NCBI RefSeq assembly: GCF_043641665.1
Contig: NC_092180.1
Span: forward strand, 28,695,054-28,759,053
Source: Enoplosus armatus
Lineage: Eukaryota; Chordata; Actinopteri; Centrarchiformes; Enoplosidae
DNA length: 64,000 nt
Reading direction: 5' to 3'
A program made the position numbers and the translations under genes. Positions within the stretch are counted from its first letter, which is position 1, and each line of letters starts with the position of its first letter. Positions 11,682 through 24,190 of this stretch are shown here, in pieces. The notes below the pieces were generated by a model, which saw only the letters and a program-made list of their open reading frames with translations, ran no database searches and was not told the DNA's origin.

Positions 11682-13789
11682 GCTGTATTGCTGTACTGTA
11701 GCTAGTGGAAAGCTCATGTGGATGACACACCTGCACTATGTCGCTTACAGCTTATTAACAGCCTCTTAGGAGGAGATAACGAGATATTTTTGCCTCCGGA
11801 TGATTTCATGTCACTCACATAGAATGTATAGATACCAGGCTCGGCAAGGTTGGGTGTGTGCCACATGAAAAGGCTTTTGGAACAAAATACCTTCGCCTTG
11901 GTTTGATGAAAGGCTGACATTTTAGATAACTTCATAAAAAAAATGAATATATGAAATGTTATCAAATCAGCAACACACATTCGTACTGGAAACTGCCCAG
12001 TACGACCCCTGTGTCACTGATGGACGCTGGGATCAGGTGTTAGGAAATACTTATCCACACACCTCACCAGAGCCGAAATGATTATTCCATTAATCGATTA
12101 GCAGATCAACAGAGCATTTATCAGCAGTTTTTTGCTAAACACTGGATGGTTCCCCTTCTTTTCTTGGCCTTACGTTAGAATGAATTGGACAACGTTTGAT
12201 GATGTCGCCTTGGGCTCTAGGATATTGTAACAGGCATTTCTCACTGTTTTCTGACATATTATAGCCCTGCTTTTCACCTTTACCCCCTGTTGGGCTTCGG
12301 AAGGAAGCTTTTAAAGGACGGGTTTCGGTCTCTTAATGTATATGTTGGAGCTGCACTCATCAATATTGAAGTGGCTGTAGGGATGGCAAGATCTGTCAGC
12401 CCATCGCTTTGCTCTGGACTGAAATATCTCAATGACTGTAACGTTGTGTCGCAACAACTTTGCTATGATGCTGATATTCTCTCCTCCCTCTCGGAAAGAA
12501 AGTGGATAAGCGCATTTTTCCAAAATGTTAACATGTTAAAATGCCTAACATGCTAAAGCAATTTACAGTTCTGCAGTGGATTAGTGTGTATGCATTTAGC
12601 CTCCTGACTTGCCATGTGTCATTTCTTACGTCATCTGTTTTCCGATTCCACCTTCCCATGCTCAACTCACCCATCCCTGTTCCACCATCTTTCTTCCCTC
12701 TCTCTCTCTTGTTCCTCCCCTCGTCCTCCCCTCTGCTGTGCCTTTTCCACGTGCAGCTGCAGCCCTCCACGTCCGTTGATCCCCACCTCCCTCTAAACGG
12801 AAGTCAGATCCACTTAATGTTGCTCCCACGTCCAGCTGATCAGGCACTGGAGTCTAGGAACGCTGCCAGCTCTGCCTGCCATTTACCAGCCATTAGGTTG
12901 AGTCACACAAATTGGCCAAGTCTGACTGAGTTACAGTGTCCAGGAGTTAACAGAACCCAGATGGAGATTAGATTTTAATCACAAATCTGAATGACTGCTA
13001 ATTGCATGTTGAAGAAGAGTTCCATGGACTCCACGGACATGGAACTCTTGGACTGTGTTGGGGCCATTTCAGTGGTGGTCATTGAGTGGCACTGTGAGTA
13101 GTCATGAAAGTCTATTGTATTAGCCTTTTACAATGGCTTTTTTACATGCATATTTAGGTTGTAAAGCTGTAGTCATCCATTTTTGTACGCTAACAATGGA
13201 TCAGATGTCTGAGGTCTGTTGATGATGATTAAAACCACCATTAGAAATAAATATTTCCTCTTAAAATGACGGCATGTGAATCATCAGGCTTCACAGAGGT
13301 TGCTGTCACGTGACTGCTGATGACCTTGCACAGTTCCTGTAGTGCAGTTTGTGAATCGGGGTCTGGGGGAATGTAAAACAGCAGCAACAAAAACACTGGT
13401 GAGCTCTCTGAGCAGATAACATGATCACCGTCTTAACATAAAAAATTTGACATCTGGGAAACAACCATCAACTTTGACTATGTTTGAGCAACAAGCATCA
13501 TCGACGTAAAGGCTGAGTCCACCTCCCTTCTTCTTATTGGAGTCTTGCTTCTGTCGGCGCGGAACACAGTCCGCCTGTCGAGTGCAATAGCTTGATCCGG
13601 GATGTTGTGGTGGAGCCAGGTCTCTGTAAAGATGTGGGCACAGCAGTCTCTGATTTCCCGTTGCTGGTTTAACCTGAGTTTTACTTCGTAAATTGTATTT
13701 TCCTGCGACTGGGCATTAGCCAGGAGTAGGCTGTGTAGTGGAGTAGCCTTTGGTCCAATCTGTGTATTTTGTCTCGGTTAGATTATTGC

Positions 13790-14295
13790 GATTCAGGCTT
13801 AAGCCAAAAGAATATCTCATGCCATCAGCTCATATAAAATGCAGCTTTTCACAAATACTAGAATTCAGTTTTAGAATTGATTTTAAGATTTTACTGATTA
13901 CCTTTAAAGCACTTCATAGTTAAGCTCCCCGTTATATTGCTGAATTGCTGATCCCCTATGAGCCAGAGCAAAGTCTCAGATCCTCAGCCAGGGCTCTGCT
14001 GGCTGTTCCTAAGTCCTGGCTCAAAACTAAAGGTGACCAAGCTTTTGCAGTACGGGCCCCTCAGCTCTGGAACTCCCCGCCTGAGGGTCTGAGGCCTGCT
14101 GAATCTTTTAAATCACTGCTCAAAACTCTAAAACTCTGTTTTTATCCAATAGTATTTTTATTTTTTTTTATTTTAATAGACTGATTTGATTTGCCTCTGT
14201 CCTGAAATGTTTAATCCTGGTTCAAACATGTAAAGCAATTTATAACTTTGCGCTGTATAAATGTTATTAAAGTTTATTATTACTGTTATTATTAT
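13790..14295 (+). pseudogene. L2-like non-LTR retrotransposon: end of reverse transcriptase ORF plus 3' tail
   Basis: In shifting frames the translation gives FRIDFKILL-type sequence, then LIPYEPEQSLRSSARALLAV, PKSWLKTKGDQAFAVRAPQL and WNSPPEGLRPAESFKSLLKT. This is the C-terminal tail of fish L2-clade LINE reverse transcriptase polyproteins. The 3' end (GCTGTATAAATGTTATTAAAG followed by TTATTATTA) looks like the L2 3' tail with its short AT-rich repeats. It carries stops and frameshifts and is strongly 5' truncated. A second copy with about the same region is at 63735-64000. Confidence 0.8.
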
Positions 14296-15984
14296 TCAAG
14301 AAATATTAACTGGCCGAAAGTTCTCAGACCAATCCATACTTGGTTCCATTTTTAGACATTATAAAAACCTTTATCAACTGGCTTAATAACTTGAAATGAC
14401 ATCTCTGCCAATATTTAGCAGAACTCCAGAGGAGTCCTAACCTGATAGATTAGCCAGGAGATGGTGGTCAGGCAGATCCATGAGTGCACATTTCACAGAA
14501 GGAAAGATGTTCACTGGTGACCATGATTAAAACATACTGTTTTGTCAAAAAACGTATAAAATTTGGGACTTCCCTTATACGGGATGCAAAAGATTGTCCA
14601 CAAAAAGTCCTCTCAACCTTAGGGCCAGACAGAAAACGCAGCTTTGCAACAGTGATGATTGGTCTGTCACAGCCAACAATTTTGGCAGTGATAGATCCAA
14701 ACTTTGATCACTCTTGCAGTGCTGCAGATGCTCCTGACAGTATCCAGTCCTCCTCAGCTGTTAGTCATTCCTGGGCCAGATTGGCAGTAAAAATTGTGAT
14801 GACAGGGTCAGCGACGAGTAACCCTGTAAGCGCAGAGGTTACAGGAGGAAATGCATCTGACAAAGTTGGTGCAGAGTGAGGCACCGGCTAAATTTATACA
14901 CCAAGGCAACATGGAAAGTCTACACACTTTGGTGTGTTTGTGTGTGTGAGAGGTCATGCCCAGAAAGAATCCAAATGGTGTTTATATTTTTGCTGTAGTG
15001 CCTAATTCCTTCCCCTATCCACAAATGTCCCTTCCAGCTCGCCCCTGTCATTTTCAAACTCATTTGACAGCTGATAACTCCCTTAAGACCATCTGTTTCC
15101 ACCAATCCTCTCCTAGTTGAAATGACTTTTCTGTGTGTGTGTGAGATACTTCATGTTTTGGCTCAGGCTCATTATCATAGAAGCGCCTGTTTGAACTCAC
15201 CGCAACCTTCTACATGGGTTGTCTGCAGTGTTTGTGAGAGAAAGCGTCCTCAACAGTGATCCCTTTATGTCCTTCTTCAAGTCTTTGCATCCTCCTGAGA
15301 AGGCACACAGCTCTGCGTCGCCATGTCCACCATGCTATGTATACAGAATTCTCTGGGACACTAAATGTCTCTGTAGACTGTAACTTAAAAAAAATCCTGA
15401 CAGTAATAATTTGCACATTTCTTATTGCACATTGTCTTGTAGTCCGAATGTCTTCGCCTTTTCTCGCTTAGACTTCGATGACAGATTCTGCGACATTGAA
15501 CCATTGGAGCAAAGAGCGAGCACACAACTGTAAAGAAGTTTTAATTCTTAAAAATACATTGTGTTGTAGAAGATCAAATGGTGCAGAGTTTTGTGTTTTA
15601 TAGGCACTAGTGCAGTGCCCGTTGAAAACATGACTGTTCAGAGCGGGCCGATTGCTTCAAGACTTTGCTACGATCTAACTTCCCTGGACTCTCCGGTCTC
15701 TCTCTTCATCTGTTCTTGAATGTACTGTAGCCAGCGACAGCGTAACAGTTAACAATTAACACGCCACACAGTGTGTACCTCTGGCGGCACTAACGCACTA
15801 CTAATAAATATGTCCTGTAGGTTTCAAGAGCTCCCACTCAACACTGCACTTCCTCAGCAATTCACCCGCCAAGTGTGAGATAATCAAAGGACAGACATAC
15901 AGACAGACAGAGGCTCCTTCTATTTTAGTTGTACCAGTGCAGTGCTTGTTTAGGGTAGTCGTAAGGAGTGCCTGTTCAGATCAC

Positions 15985-16400
15985 GTGCCTGTTCGGAACG
16001 GGAATTGCTGCTTGCAGATTTCTCCAGAAGCTTTAATCCAGACAACGTCACACTCGACACTGCACATCCTTGGGTCCTGAGCAATACATGCCATGACACA
16101 GTATGCTAGCATATACATGTCATTTGGGTGCAGAAGCTTACACAAACATTTCATGGCCTCATTGAAGTCAAAGCCCCATTCAATGTCTATGGAAAAGCCC
16201 CAGATGAGTTGATGTTGTTCCCCCGGAGCAAGCAGGCACACTGCATCTGGAGTACGTGGAGTGTCACCAAGATGGGAGATCTCCAATCAAAAATGCTGTT
16301 GCATCCCTTCCAGGTGTGGCCATAAAACCAATGCACAGTCAGTATTTTCACAACTCCATCAGCAAAAGATCTGAGATGTGAGTCGCCAACAACCAACACA
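15985..16400 (-). pseudogene. Possible SGNH-hydrolase-like (GDSH) transposon-associated ORF remnant
   Basis: On the minus strand, starting near 16399, the translation is MLVVGDSHLRSFADGVVKI, and in another frame further on PRTPDAVCLLAPG. The GDSH block resembles block I of SGNH/GDSL-type hydrolase folds. The spacing to a TPDAVCLLAP segment resembles proteins I have seen repeated many times in fish genomes. It is frameshifted and short. The assignment is inference, since no catalytic histidine block can be identified. Confidence 0.4.
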
Positions 16401-17182
16401 AACTACGTAAAGGAAAAGGCAAATCAACTAGTTACTTAGTTGGCTAATTACGGTTGTTATTACACTAACTGCTGTCACAACTTGGTTCAACTGCATTGTA
16501 TTAGCCGCTATAGACTGCAGAACACACTATTTGCAAACGTCACTTCTTTCTCATTGACATGACATTTGTCATGGACAAATCAAGGAAGCACACTCCTGTG
16601 CTGGTGCTCACTGATGTCTGACGCAGGCCACTGAAGGACTTTATCACATCATTTTCATTCTAAATCATTTTGAATGAAATATTTTTGTGATCTGGTAAAC
16701 AACCGACACACTCATGCCAGGACTGGAATCTTCCACCCAATGGATGGATGTGTTTATTAGAGCAGTTGACATGGCAGGCACTCTGCAATGCTTTGGTTAA
16801 TCAGCCTAAAACTTCATATAGATTATTGATGGACCACTCCTGATCCCACCCATGTGACATTCATGAGGCATAGTTATAGTGCCACTTATATTGAAAGAGG
16901 TATATCGCAATTTTAACTACGCCTGTGATGTCTTGGCCTTCTCTGAGGCTTGGTGGTGTTGCTGTGTGGAAGTAAAGGTGTATCTCTGCACCAATTGGAT
17001 GCGTTGGCATGGAGTTCCATACGTAAACTGTAAGATTAGCCATAATTATAAGCAAGGTCACTGCTAACTCTCTCTGTCACTTTTGTCTTTCAATGTAGCT
17101 GATTTATGTTGTTATTGACCTATCTTTCTATGTCTTTTTATGTAGTACAAATCACTATTTCTTACTCATGTCGTTGCTGCTA

Positions 17183-17225
17183 AGAATCAGAATCAGAAAT
17201 ACTTTATTGATCCCCGGGGGGAAAC
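17183..17225 (-). repeat. LINE/SINE 3' tail with GATTCT repeats
   Basis: The + strand reads AGAATCAGAATCAGAAATAC followed by TTTATTGATCCCCGGGG. On the minus strand this is a ...AATAAAGTATTTCTGATTCT tail, that is, a polyadenylation-like AATAAA followed by a GATTCT repeat, which looks like the 3' end of a non-LTR element. The same tail is inserted in the gypsy fragment at 42227-42272. Confidence 0.65.
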
Positions 17226-18547
17226 ACACCCGTACACCCGCACATACTTTTACCGTTTTTCTTCACAGTAATCTTTGGCCTGCCCTAAGCATCATCTCAT
17301 AATTAGTCTGGATACCACATTTTGAATCTCAAATCTATTTTGTATTCATAAATACCAGTCATTAATAAACGGGTCATCAATGGGTGCTTTATACTGAGAG
17401 GTGCTTCTAATGCTAAGTCCTCATCGTGACAGCAGAAGGAAACCTTGGATGTATGGTCCTTATATGGGTATTTCCTGCACTTGTCATTTTACAGTTTTTT
17501 TCTGTTCAGCAGAATTTGCTTCTCCTTCTTTTCTTGGCCCTCGCATTGACTAACTGTGGGACTGCAGATTGAACAGGGCCAGATTCAGGGTCCACGTGAC
17601 GTGAATGTCATCATCTGCCAAAGTCCACGGGGACTGTGCGCATAGCGAGCGTGCTGACTGCGCATCTGGAATACTTGTAGTGCTTCTCCTCTTGGTGTTT
17701 CTCATGTCACCATACACCAATGTACACTGGCGTGTGGGGAAGATGGCATCTCCTTTGCATGAAAGTAGTAATAAGGGCCATTCCAAGCTGCTCCAAAGAG
17801 AGCCTGCTCCAGTGCTCCAGAGCCAGCTCCAATTGCTTTTGCCCACCAGGTGGGGTTCAGGTCAACCCATATTACAAAAGGCATTGTCCTCTGACATATT
17901 AATACCTGCAAAACCAGTGTCAACCAGGTCATTCAGGTCAAGTGAATCGTGTAGGTCCGAAGAGTTTTTAAAAATGAGGGGGTGCTGAATGAGTAAGAAG
18001 TATATCCTTCGGCACAAACGTCTCCCTGGCTGCCTGCTCCTCCTCCTCCTCTTCATCTGAGGGGTTGCAAAGAGAGTTTTCCTCCAAGTCATCCTCCTGT
18101 TCTGACACTTCCTCCTCTAACTCATTGCCTGCTTGCTCATCTTTGAATAAGAGGTCAATGCTTGACCAAATCAGTGAAATGGGAGTACTTCTATTAGTCT
18201 TATGGCCGCCTTACATACTTTGTCGGTAAATGTGCTTGCGGGTGCAGATGTGGGACAGTGTTAAAGAACCCTGTGACCTCTTCTTCCTGTGCACACAGTT
18301 GTCCTTTCTCACTGTTACGAGATTCCCCATGACACCTCAGGAGTCTGTCTAGATGGAAACCTTTGCAAATCTGGTGGAACACAGGCGTTTCTTGCGCCAA
18401 TGTCAAGGTCCCCCATGAATTAACATAAATTCTTTGCTAATTATTAACAAGCTGAAGATCAAATGTCAGTTGTCAACCATGATGCAAGCATTTTCAAAAG
18501 GCTTTATTTTTTAAGGTATTTAAGCGATCTATAGCGCATGGTCTAAA

Positions 18548-19085
18548 GCAGTGGGTCCTAACCTTTTTCTTAAAGGACCCCTATTCTACCATTGTATATA
18601 CACTGACGACCCCCACCACCCCCACCCACATAAAATTATGAAAAAATGGAAAATGTAGCCTACTTCTTTTGAAATATCTTTATGTATATCACCTATTATG
18701 TATACCTAAATAGTGAACTTAATACCTGCAGGAAGTTTGTATAAAATTCTATTTCCTGTGGATATTGCAATGTGTCAGACGATTTTCCTTATATTTTCAG
18801 GAACACAATTCTATGTCCGTATTATGATTCTCTTTAAATTTTACGATCATACATACGTTTTAAAAGTCCAAGCAGCCTGGCTCTATAATAAACAAGTAAA
18901 CTAATCTTTACGTAAACTTCTAAAATAACGTTTAAATTTAGTCTTCTTTACAGAAATTAATTAAACGCATTTATATATTATATTTTATATGTATAAAGAT
19001 TCTTCCCTTAAAATCCAGAGGACTTCGCGACCCCCCCCGTGGAACTTTGGCGACCCATGATGGGGACCGGGACCCTTTGGTATCA
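18548..19085. mobile_element. Possible hAT-type non-autonomous element
   Basis: The left end, GCAGTGGGTCCTAACCTTTT followed by CTTAAAGGACCCC, and the right side, GGCGACCCATGATGGGGACC, resemble the ends of hAT MITEs that begin CAGTGGTTCTCAACC. The two ends are not clean inverted repeats of each other here, so boundaries are approximate. It ends about 70 bp before the exon at 19153. Confidence 0.4.
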
Positions 19086-19152
19086 GTGCAGTTATAGTAA
19101 AATATGATGAGCGATAGAGAGTTAACTTTAACGTTTCTTGTTTCTCTTTCAG

Positions 19153-19196
19153 GACAGACTTCTGCGTTCATAAAGACGAACCCTGTGATACTGTGG
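19153..19196 (+). CDS. adamts17: ADAMTS17 exon (window exon 4), 44 nt micro-exon-like
   Basis: This very short exon lies between acceptor TTTCTCTTTCAG and donor GTGAGT. Its first base completes the Arg codon begun at 7163-7164 and its last base starts a Gly codon finished in the next exon. It encodes TDFCVHKDEPCDTVG, a segment conserved in ADAMTS17 and ADAMTS19, with two cysteines that form disulfides in the protease domain. It sits between a 12.0-kb and an 18.5-kb intron, so its inclusion depends on precise splicing. A (TG)n tract starts 27 nt after the donor and a (CA)n tract follows about 220 nt later. Confidence 0.95.
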
Positions 19197-19222
19197 GTGA
19201 GTACCACTATGTCTCTCACACT

Positions 19223-19245
19223 TGTGTGTGTGTGTGTGTGTGTGT
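19223..19245. repeat. (TG)n microsatellite next to a splice donor
   Basis: About 11 TG units starting 27 nt downstream of the donor of the 44-nt exon. A complementary (AC)n run at 19465-19489 could pair with it in the transcript. Confidence 0.95.
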
Positions 19246-19463
19246 CCCTGTATGAGTAAATCATTTTATGGCATGTGGTGACCTCAGTTTGAGATAAAAG
19301 TGGCACTTCTTTAGTTGAACTGTCTTTTCAGAAACTACTGACCTAAATAGATAAATAGTTTCTCTCTCAAGTGAGGACTGGCCAAAATGTTCTCACTTTA
19401 TATAAATATCCTCACTCCCAAGTTTTAGAACACAAATTGCAACGATGACTATACGCATAAGAG

Positions 19464-19464
<1 letters not shown>

Positions 19465-19489
<25 letters not shown>
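19465..19489. repeat. (CA)n microsatellite
   Basis: About 12 AC units. It is inverted relative to the TG tract at 19223-19245, 220 nt upstream. Confidence 0.95.
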
Positions 19490-19496
<7 letters not shown>

Positions 19497-20929
19497 AGAG
19501 GTCTTTTCGGGCCCCTTTTAGTAGCTGCGTAACGACCGCTGCAAGTAGCACTGCAACCATTTGGTATTCTCCTTCATTCATTCAAATCGGGCAGCACAAA
19601 GTGTTGTTGTTGGTCTTTCAGTGGAAAATGTGACTTCGACTTCGACTGGTTTAGTGTATTTAACACCATGCACTCAGAATAGCCATCTCCGAACCATGTC
19701 TGTTTCTGGTGGTCAGTCTGCTGCCAATCTGATGGTTTCATCAACAACGCAAAACAAAATACTCGGAGCAAATGCCGAGCAATACTGTTTGAAACGTACA
19801 TCAGTTTTGACTCAACACTCCCCAGCCGGTGGATGTGTCTAAAACGGCATCAAAAAGATGATGCTTAATGTGGTTAACGCAGCCGGAGGGCAGCAAGACC
19901 GACATGTTGATGAATCTGCAGCCTCTGATTTGAGGAGGGCCGTCCATTGAATTCCCCGCAAATGACTCCAGGCCGTGACAAAATAACCCCACGCACCTCA
20001 ACACACATCAGACGGGTCGTTCCTGAAATGCATTAGGAAGCAAACGCTGTTGTGTCACATTTTAAGATGCGATGTAACCATGTGTATCGTCATTGTGCTG
20101 TACTGTTAAAAACCCCACGGCATCTGCCTCTGGCTGCACATTCGAGGTGCTGTTTGTTCAGGTCGTGCCACCCCGCATCTCCGTCCAGACAACAATAAGG
20201 TTTCCTGGAGAAGCATCTGTCCATTTGTTGAGTTGTTGAGTTGCACAACCACAAAAATATTTATGAAATACACAAAAAAATATTCTGACATGCCGTGCAT
20301 ATTTATATGCACATCTGTCCACATCCATTTTCTGTAACACTGTTTCCACTGTATCCTGTTCAGGATCTCGGGGGAGAGTCAAACTCAAAACTGTTTATTT
20401 CTTTGCATTCTTGCATGCTCCGTGATAAGTTTGATCTGATATCTAGAGCGCTCAAAATAGGACATGAGAACGGAGTTTGGGAGGATGTTAACTTGATCAA
20501 TTAGGGGGAGCAGGGAATGCCAGGACTGATTGTGAGATTGGTGCATTGCGTCCCAACAGCACTGTAATCTACAGCCAGCTGAAACAGCTGTGTCTGACTT
20601 GTCATGCAGCACACAGCCCGTCTCAAGCTGTCAGGATGTCTTAGGATGGATGTTTGTTGTTTCTCGCACCGCTGGGGGAAAAACACTCTTGGATCTCAGT
20701 TTTTCTGGCAATAGTTTTTCCTTTCCTTCACTCAGGATCCAAATTGAAGAAACTAATCTTTACTTAAACTTCAGAAGAAAACGATGATTCTGGGGAGCAT
20801 TTTCATGCAGCATCTATCAGTACTTTTTCGACAGAGAATTTATATTCTCTATACTCTCTTCATTGTCTTCCAAAGTGTTTTTTCTACTTTCATGCTTACC
20901 TTTCCTGCTCCGGGCACAGCAGTGACAGC

Positions 20930-21070
20930 AAGCCCAACTCTCTTCATTGCCAGTTAGCAGCAGTTAGCCGTTACTTTAAAGCTGTTCATCAGAAAACTCC
21001 GTAAATCACTAAGAGTTGAAGCAGAGCAGCCAGAGGACCAGAAAGTACTTTCTCTATAAAATATGATCAA
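20930..21070 (+). repeat. Dispersed repeat, copy A (copy B at 28905-29060)
   Basis: The two copies share, in order, CAGTTAGC(C/G)GTTACTTTA, AACTCCGTA, a GAAGCAGAGCAGC-like block, GGAC and TTTTCTC(C/T)ATAAAA in the same orientation. Their divergence is considerable. No coding sequence. The family is unknown to me. Confidence 0.55.
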
Positions 21071-21199
21071 GTGTCATGAGTGAGAGCCGCGTTCACTGAG
21101 CTAACCCATACATTTCTGTGTGTGGTCCACGTGCTGCGGCAGCAGCAGTGTGTTTTGCACTTTACAAATGACTCTTACAAAAAGATTCACGTTTGCATT

Positions 21200-21475
21200 T
21201 CCCTGAAATCCCTTCCTCGGAAAAGTATTTGGACACCAGAACATTGCAGTCATACATGCAATATATGACAGTGATTCCCCAATCCGTAGACATTGAACAT
21301 TTATCTGGTGCTTTAACAGCTTCCAGTTTTCCGGCTTCAGGTTTTGGAACCTGGCTGTGGGAATTTGCTTTCAAGAGCACCAGTGAGGCCCCAACACTGA
21401 TGTTGGGTGATAAGGCCTGGCTCGCAGTCGACGTTCCAGCTCATCCCAAAGGTGTTGGATGTCATTATCAGTTAA
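21200..21475 (-). pseudogene. Tc1-like transposase C-terminal remnant
   Basis: On the minus strand the translation from 21470 reads HLWDELERRLRARPYHPTSV, followed by a KQIPTARFQNL-like segment. These match the C-terminal part of a second fish Tc1 subfamily (DELERRLRA... QIP.ARFQ). Beyond it, near 21222-21238, AAAAGTATTTGGACACC resembles the inner part of that subfamily's terminal repeat. It is heavily decayed. The remainder of the transposase is missing. Confidence 0.6.
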
Positions 21476-22004
21476 TCATTTGGTCTATACAGGAAAATGT
21501 CCACCAGATTTTCCCAGAGCCCAGACTGATGTCTTCAAATGTCTTGTTTTATCTAACAAACGGTCCAAAGCCTAAAGACTTTCTGTTTATAATTATCTCC
21601 GAACTCTTTTCCTGTGGAGAGAGGGAAGACAAATGGTGTCTCGGTACTTTGAGCACTGCACAGCACTTGCATTTTATGCCTTGCTGCTGGCAGATGTCCA
21701 TGACCTAACCTGAAAGTGACCCATGATGGAGCTCATTTTCCGTTTAGTTCCTGAGACAACAAGGTTTCATGCATCCAAAGCCTGACAGTATCTTCGATGA
21801 AATCATTGACATCGCTTTCTGGCTACCTGGCAGACGCTGATGATGTTTGGACGGAGGGCGAGAGATGGAGGGTTTTCCTGGGTCACTCGGGTAGTCCATT
21901 GTGGTTTGACAGGTGATCCACAATGTTTCTCTGTATACATTGGCACTATTTTTAAATGTTTTTTTTCCCTCACACTCCATGACAAAAAGAACACAGGCCC
22001 CCTG

Positions 22005-22100
22005 TTTACACCTTGCATAAAGATGCGTCTTGGGTGATCCGATTACAAGTGGACAGCTCGAAGTACAGAGTTAATGAACGGCTGTCCGCATCCTGTTGCT
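22005..22100 (+). repeat. Dispersed repeat fragment (related to 60105-60170)
   Basis: ATGCGTCTTGGGTGATCCGA with TTACAAGTGGACAGCTC here corresponds to ATGCGTCCTGGGTGATCTGA with TCACAAGCAGATAGCTC near 60114-60148. This looks like a common fish DNA-transposon-derived repeat. Confidence 0.5.
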
Positions 22101-22409
22101 TGTGCTCACAGCACATCCTGGGCATTGACCAAAACAGTGACGTGGCATACACGGTTATAGGCTGAGATATGCTCCGTGATACTGGAGGTGCTGGAGTCGG
22201 TGTGGATGAGGGGCCCAATTTGGAAAATTGTGTCCCTCTGTCCATAATTCCTAATGGCTGGCCTGCTAACAGGGATTACTTACATAAGTTCACGTCATTA
22301 TTACTATGGCAATGTTTATATGAATATCCGGCATTGTAACATTATATAAATAAGGAAAAGCATAATAGGTCCCCTTTAAGTCAAATTTCTTTGATTTGAA
22401 TGTGGTGCT

Positions 22410-24010
22410 ATCCTAATTTGCTGCAGATCCAATCTTTATTGAAAGAGACCTCAACCTGGCTAGTGGATAGGTCTGGCCGCCCCCCTTGCATCTGATGGTG
22501 CACTATTAGCAGTGCTGAAAGAATTGCAGAAGTCTCTGGCAATGACAACTGACATATGGTGTGTAGCAAACCCTCATGCCCGGGAATATACATTTTATTC
22601 TCATGCTCTTAGCTCATATACCAGGACTGATTATTTGCTCTAATCACAATCCACGATTCAGAATGTGATTGATCGTAAAATCCATAACATTTCTGACCAT
22701 GTCCCCTTGTCAGTCCCTTGTCGAGTACATAAATGCTCATCTAAATTCTGTGCTCCCAATACAAATAGTAGGGGAAGTATTTAAAGCAACCTGTAGAGGA
22801 TTGATAATTAGCTCTTCCACAACCAAAAAGAAGAGAATAATGATGAAGAAAAACAGTTTAATTATAAAATGTTGATTGTCAATGCAGGACTGCAATCAAT
22901 TGTACACAAGGTGACAGCATTTGCACTGTTCAGACTCTGCAGGAAGTACTTTGAATCCGGTGATAAAGCAGGTAAAATGCTAGCGGTAAGGTTAAAACAA
23001 CTGTGTATATGTGATAGTTGCAGATCAGCTATTCTTGAGCAAACACAAATCAATAAAGCTTCCAGTGAACTTCACTCTAAACATTATCAGTTGGAAGGCT
23101 CCGAAAATGAGAAGCATATGGAAACATTCTTCAAGGACATACCCTTATCAAAGAGGAGGAAGGAGAACGTTTGGGGGCAACTGATTGAGAATCTGAAATA
23201 ATCTCTGCTTTGAAAGCTCTCCCAACAGGGAAAGCACCAGGCAATGACGGTTATACTGTAGAATTTTCTTTCCAATCTCCATTTCTTTATTACTCAATGA
23301 CGAAATAACTAACCAGTGCCACAGAGTATGCGCCAAGCCACTATCTCTTTGTTGCCTAAACCGGTTGAGGATATATCAGAGTCATTTTCATACTTTAACT
23401 TTGTTAAATAATCATTATAAGTTGTTTGCTAAGATCCTTGCAGTGTGCACGGAGACAGTCATTTCCTCATTGATACATCTTGATCAAGTAGGGTTTATTA
23501 AAGCCCGCCTTGTCTCTAATAATATGACAAGACTTTTCCATGTCATCGCGAGAGCAGGCGCTCTACTACATCCAGCCATTGCTGGACCAACCCGCTGCAA
23601 TTGATGAAATCAAGAAGAAGCGGTGGATTAGGAATTCTGGATGTTGATTCATGATATCTGGCTTATAATGCTAGATTCCCTTTGCCGTGAGCCTACACAT
23701 GCAAGAGTGAAGCTGGCACTTGTCAAGGGATTGAGGAGAAGGTTCTATCTGAATATAGCAAGACTGTCTCTTTATCAGCATTATGGTTTCACCCTAAAAT
23801 CAACTTGAAAATGGACAACCCTTTAATTCAATTTATTCAGAAACCTTAGCTTTCGATGGGGCATCTTTACCATCATGCCCTATATGGAATAACCCTCTAT
23901 TAATTGCTGGAGTCAAGCAATACATGGCAGTGTCGATTGGGGCCAGTTGTGAAGGATGGGGATATGGTGCCCTTTAACGAGTTGAAGAAATTTGAGCTGC
24001 CTGTATGGTC
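22410..24010 (+). pseudogene. L1-like (L1/Tx1 clade) non-LTR retrotransposon remnant A
   Basis: Scattered frames match an L1-type polyprotein. They include an endonuclease-end segment (DRKIHNISDHVPLSVPC, about 22670), a linker to the reverse transcriptase (YFESGDKAGKMLAVRLKQ, 22950), the LKALPTGKAPGNDGYTVEFF region (23210), then KLFAKILAV and DQVGFIKARLVSNN (23430-23530). A late segment reads GGLGILDVD near 23630. Large parts of the catalytic palm are missing and many stops are present, so it is inactive. The clade is inferred from the SGKAPGPDG-like and DQ(T/V)GFIK(G/A)R blocks. Confidence 0.75.
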
Positions 24011-24017
24011 TCTATTC

Positions 24018-24190
24018 TTAATGGTAGTTGTGGTAGTAGTAGTTATAGTAGTATTGGGGTTATGATTATGGCAGTGATTACTATTATTGCTGTTGTTGTT
24101 ATTGTTGTTATGGATCCTAGTAGTGGTCGAAGTAGCAGTAGTTCCATTAGTGATAAAGGTGATGATGATTATAGTGATACTTGTTTTTAA
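24018..24190. repeat. Imperfect (GTA/GTT)n low-complexity tract
   Basis: A long purine/pyrimidine-mixed stretch built from GTAGT, TATTGTT and GTGATGATG units directly follows the L1 remnant. It may derive from that element's tail, but this is inference. Confidence 0.7.

Larger units (their letters stand above)
7165..19152 (+). other. adamts17: adamts17 intron, 12.0 kb, repeat-rich
   Basis: The donor is GTATGT and the acceptor is TTTCTCTTTCAG. Recognised content: half of a dispersed repeat (7690-7790), a MITE (8571-9011), a Tc1 transposase pseudogene (9559-10305), CA and TG tracts (11529-11544, 11653-11681), an L2-like tail (13790-14295), a GDSH-type remnant (15985-16400), a LINE tail (17183-17225) and a possible hAT-like element (18548-19085). 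A minus-strand reading near 18040-18150 is very acidic (runs of E and D) but I do not recognise it. I see nothing I can name in 7800-8560, 10310-11500, 11700-13780, 14300-15980 or 17230-18030. Confidence 0.85.

Noticed and set aside
12541..12978. 145-residue Ser/Pro-rich open frame
   Set aside because: CT-rich intronic DNA with no domain, no start context and no partner exons.
18036..18150. Acidic minus-strand reading that might be a transposase N-terminus
   Set aside because: Runs of E and D alone do not identify a family, and no catalytic motif follows that I can recognise.
21193..21708. 171-residue open frame on the + strand
   Set aside because: It is the antisense of a Tc1-like transposase tail in its first half, and its second half has no recognisable domain or splice context.
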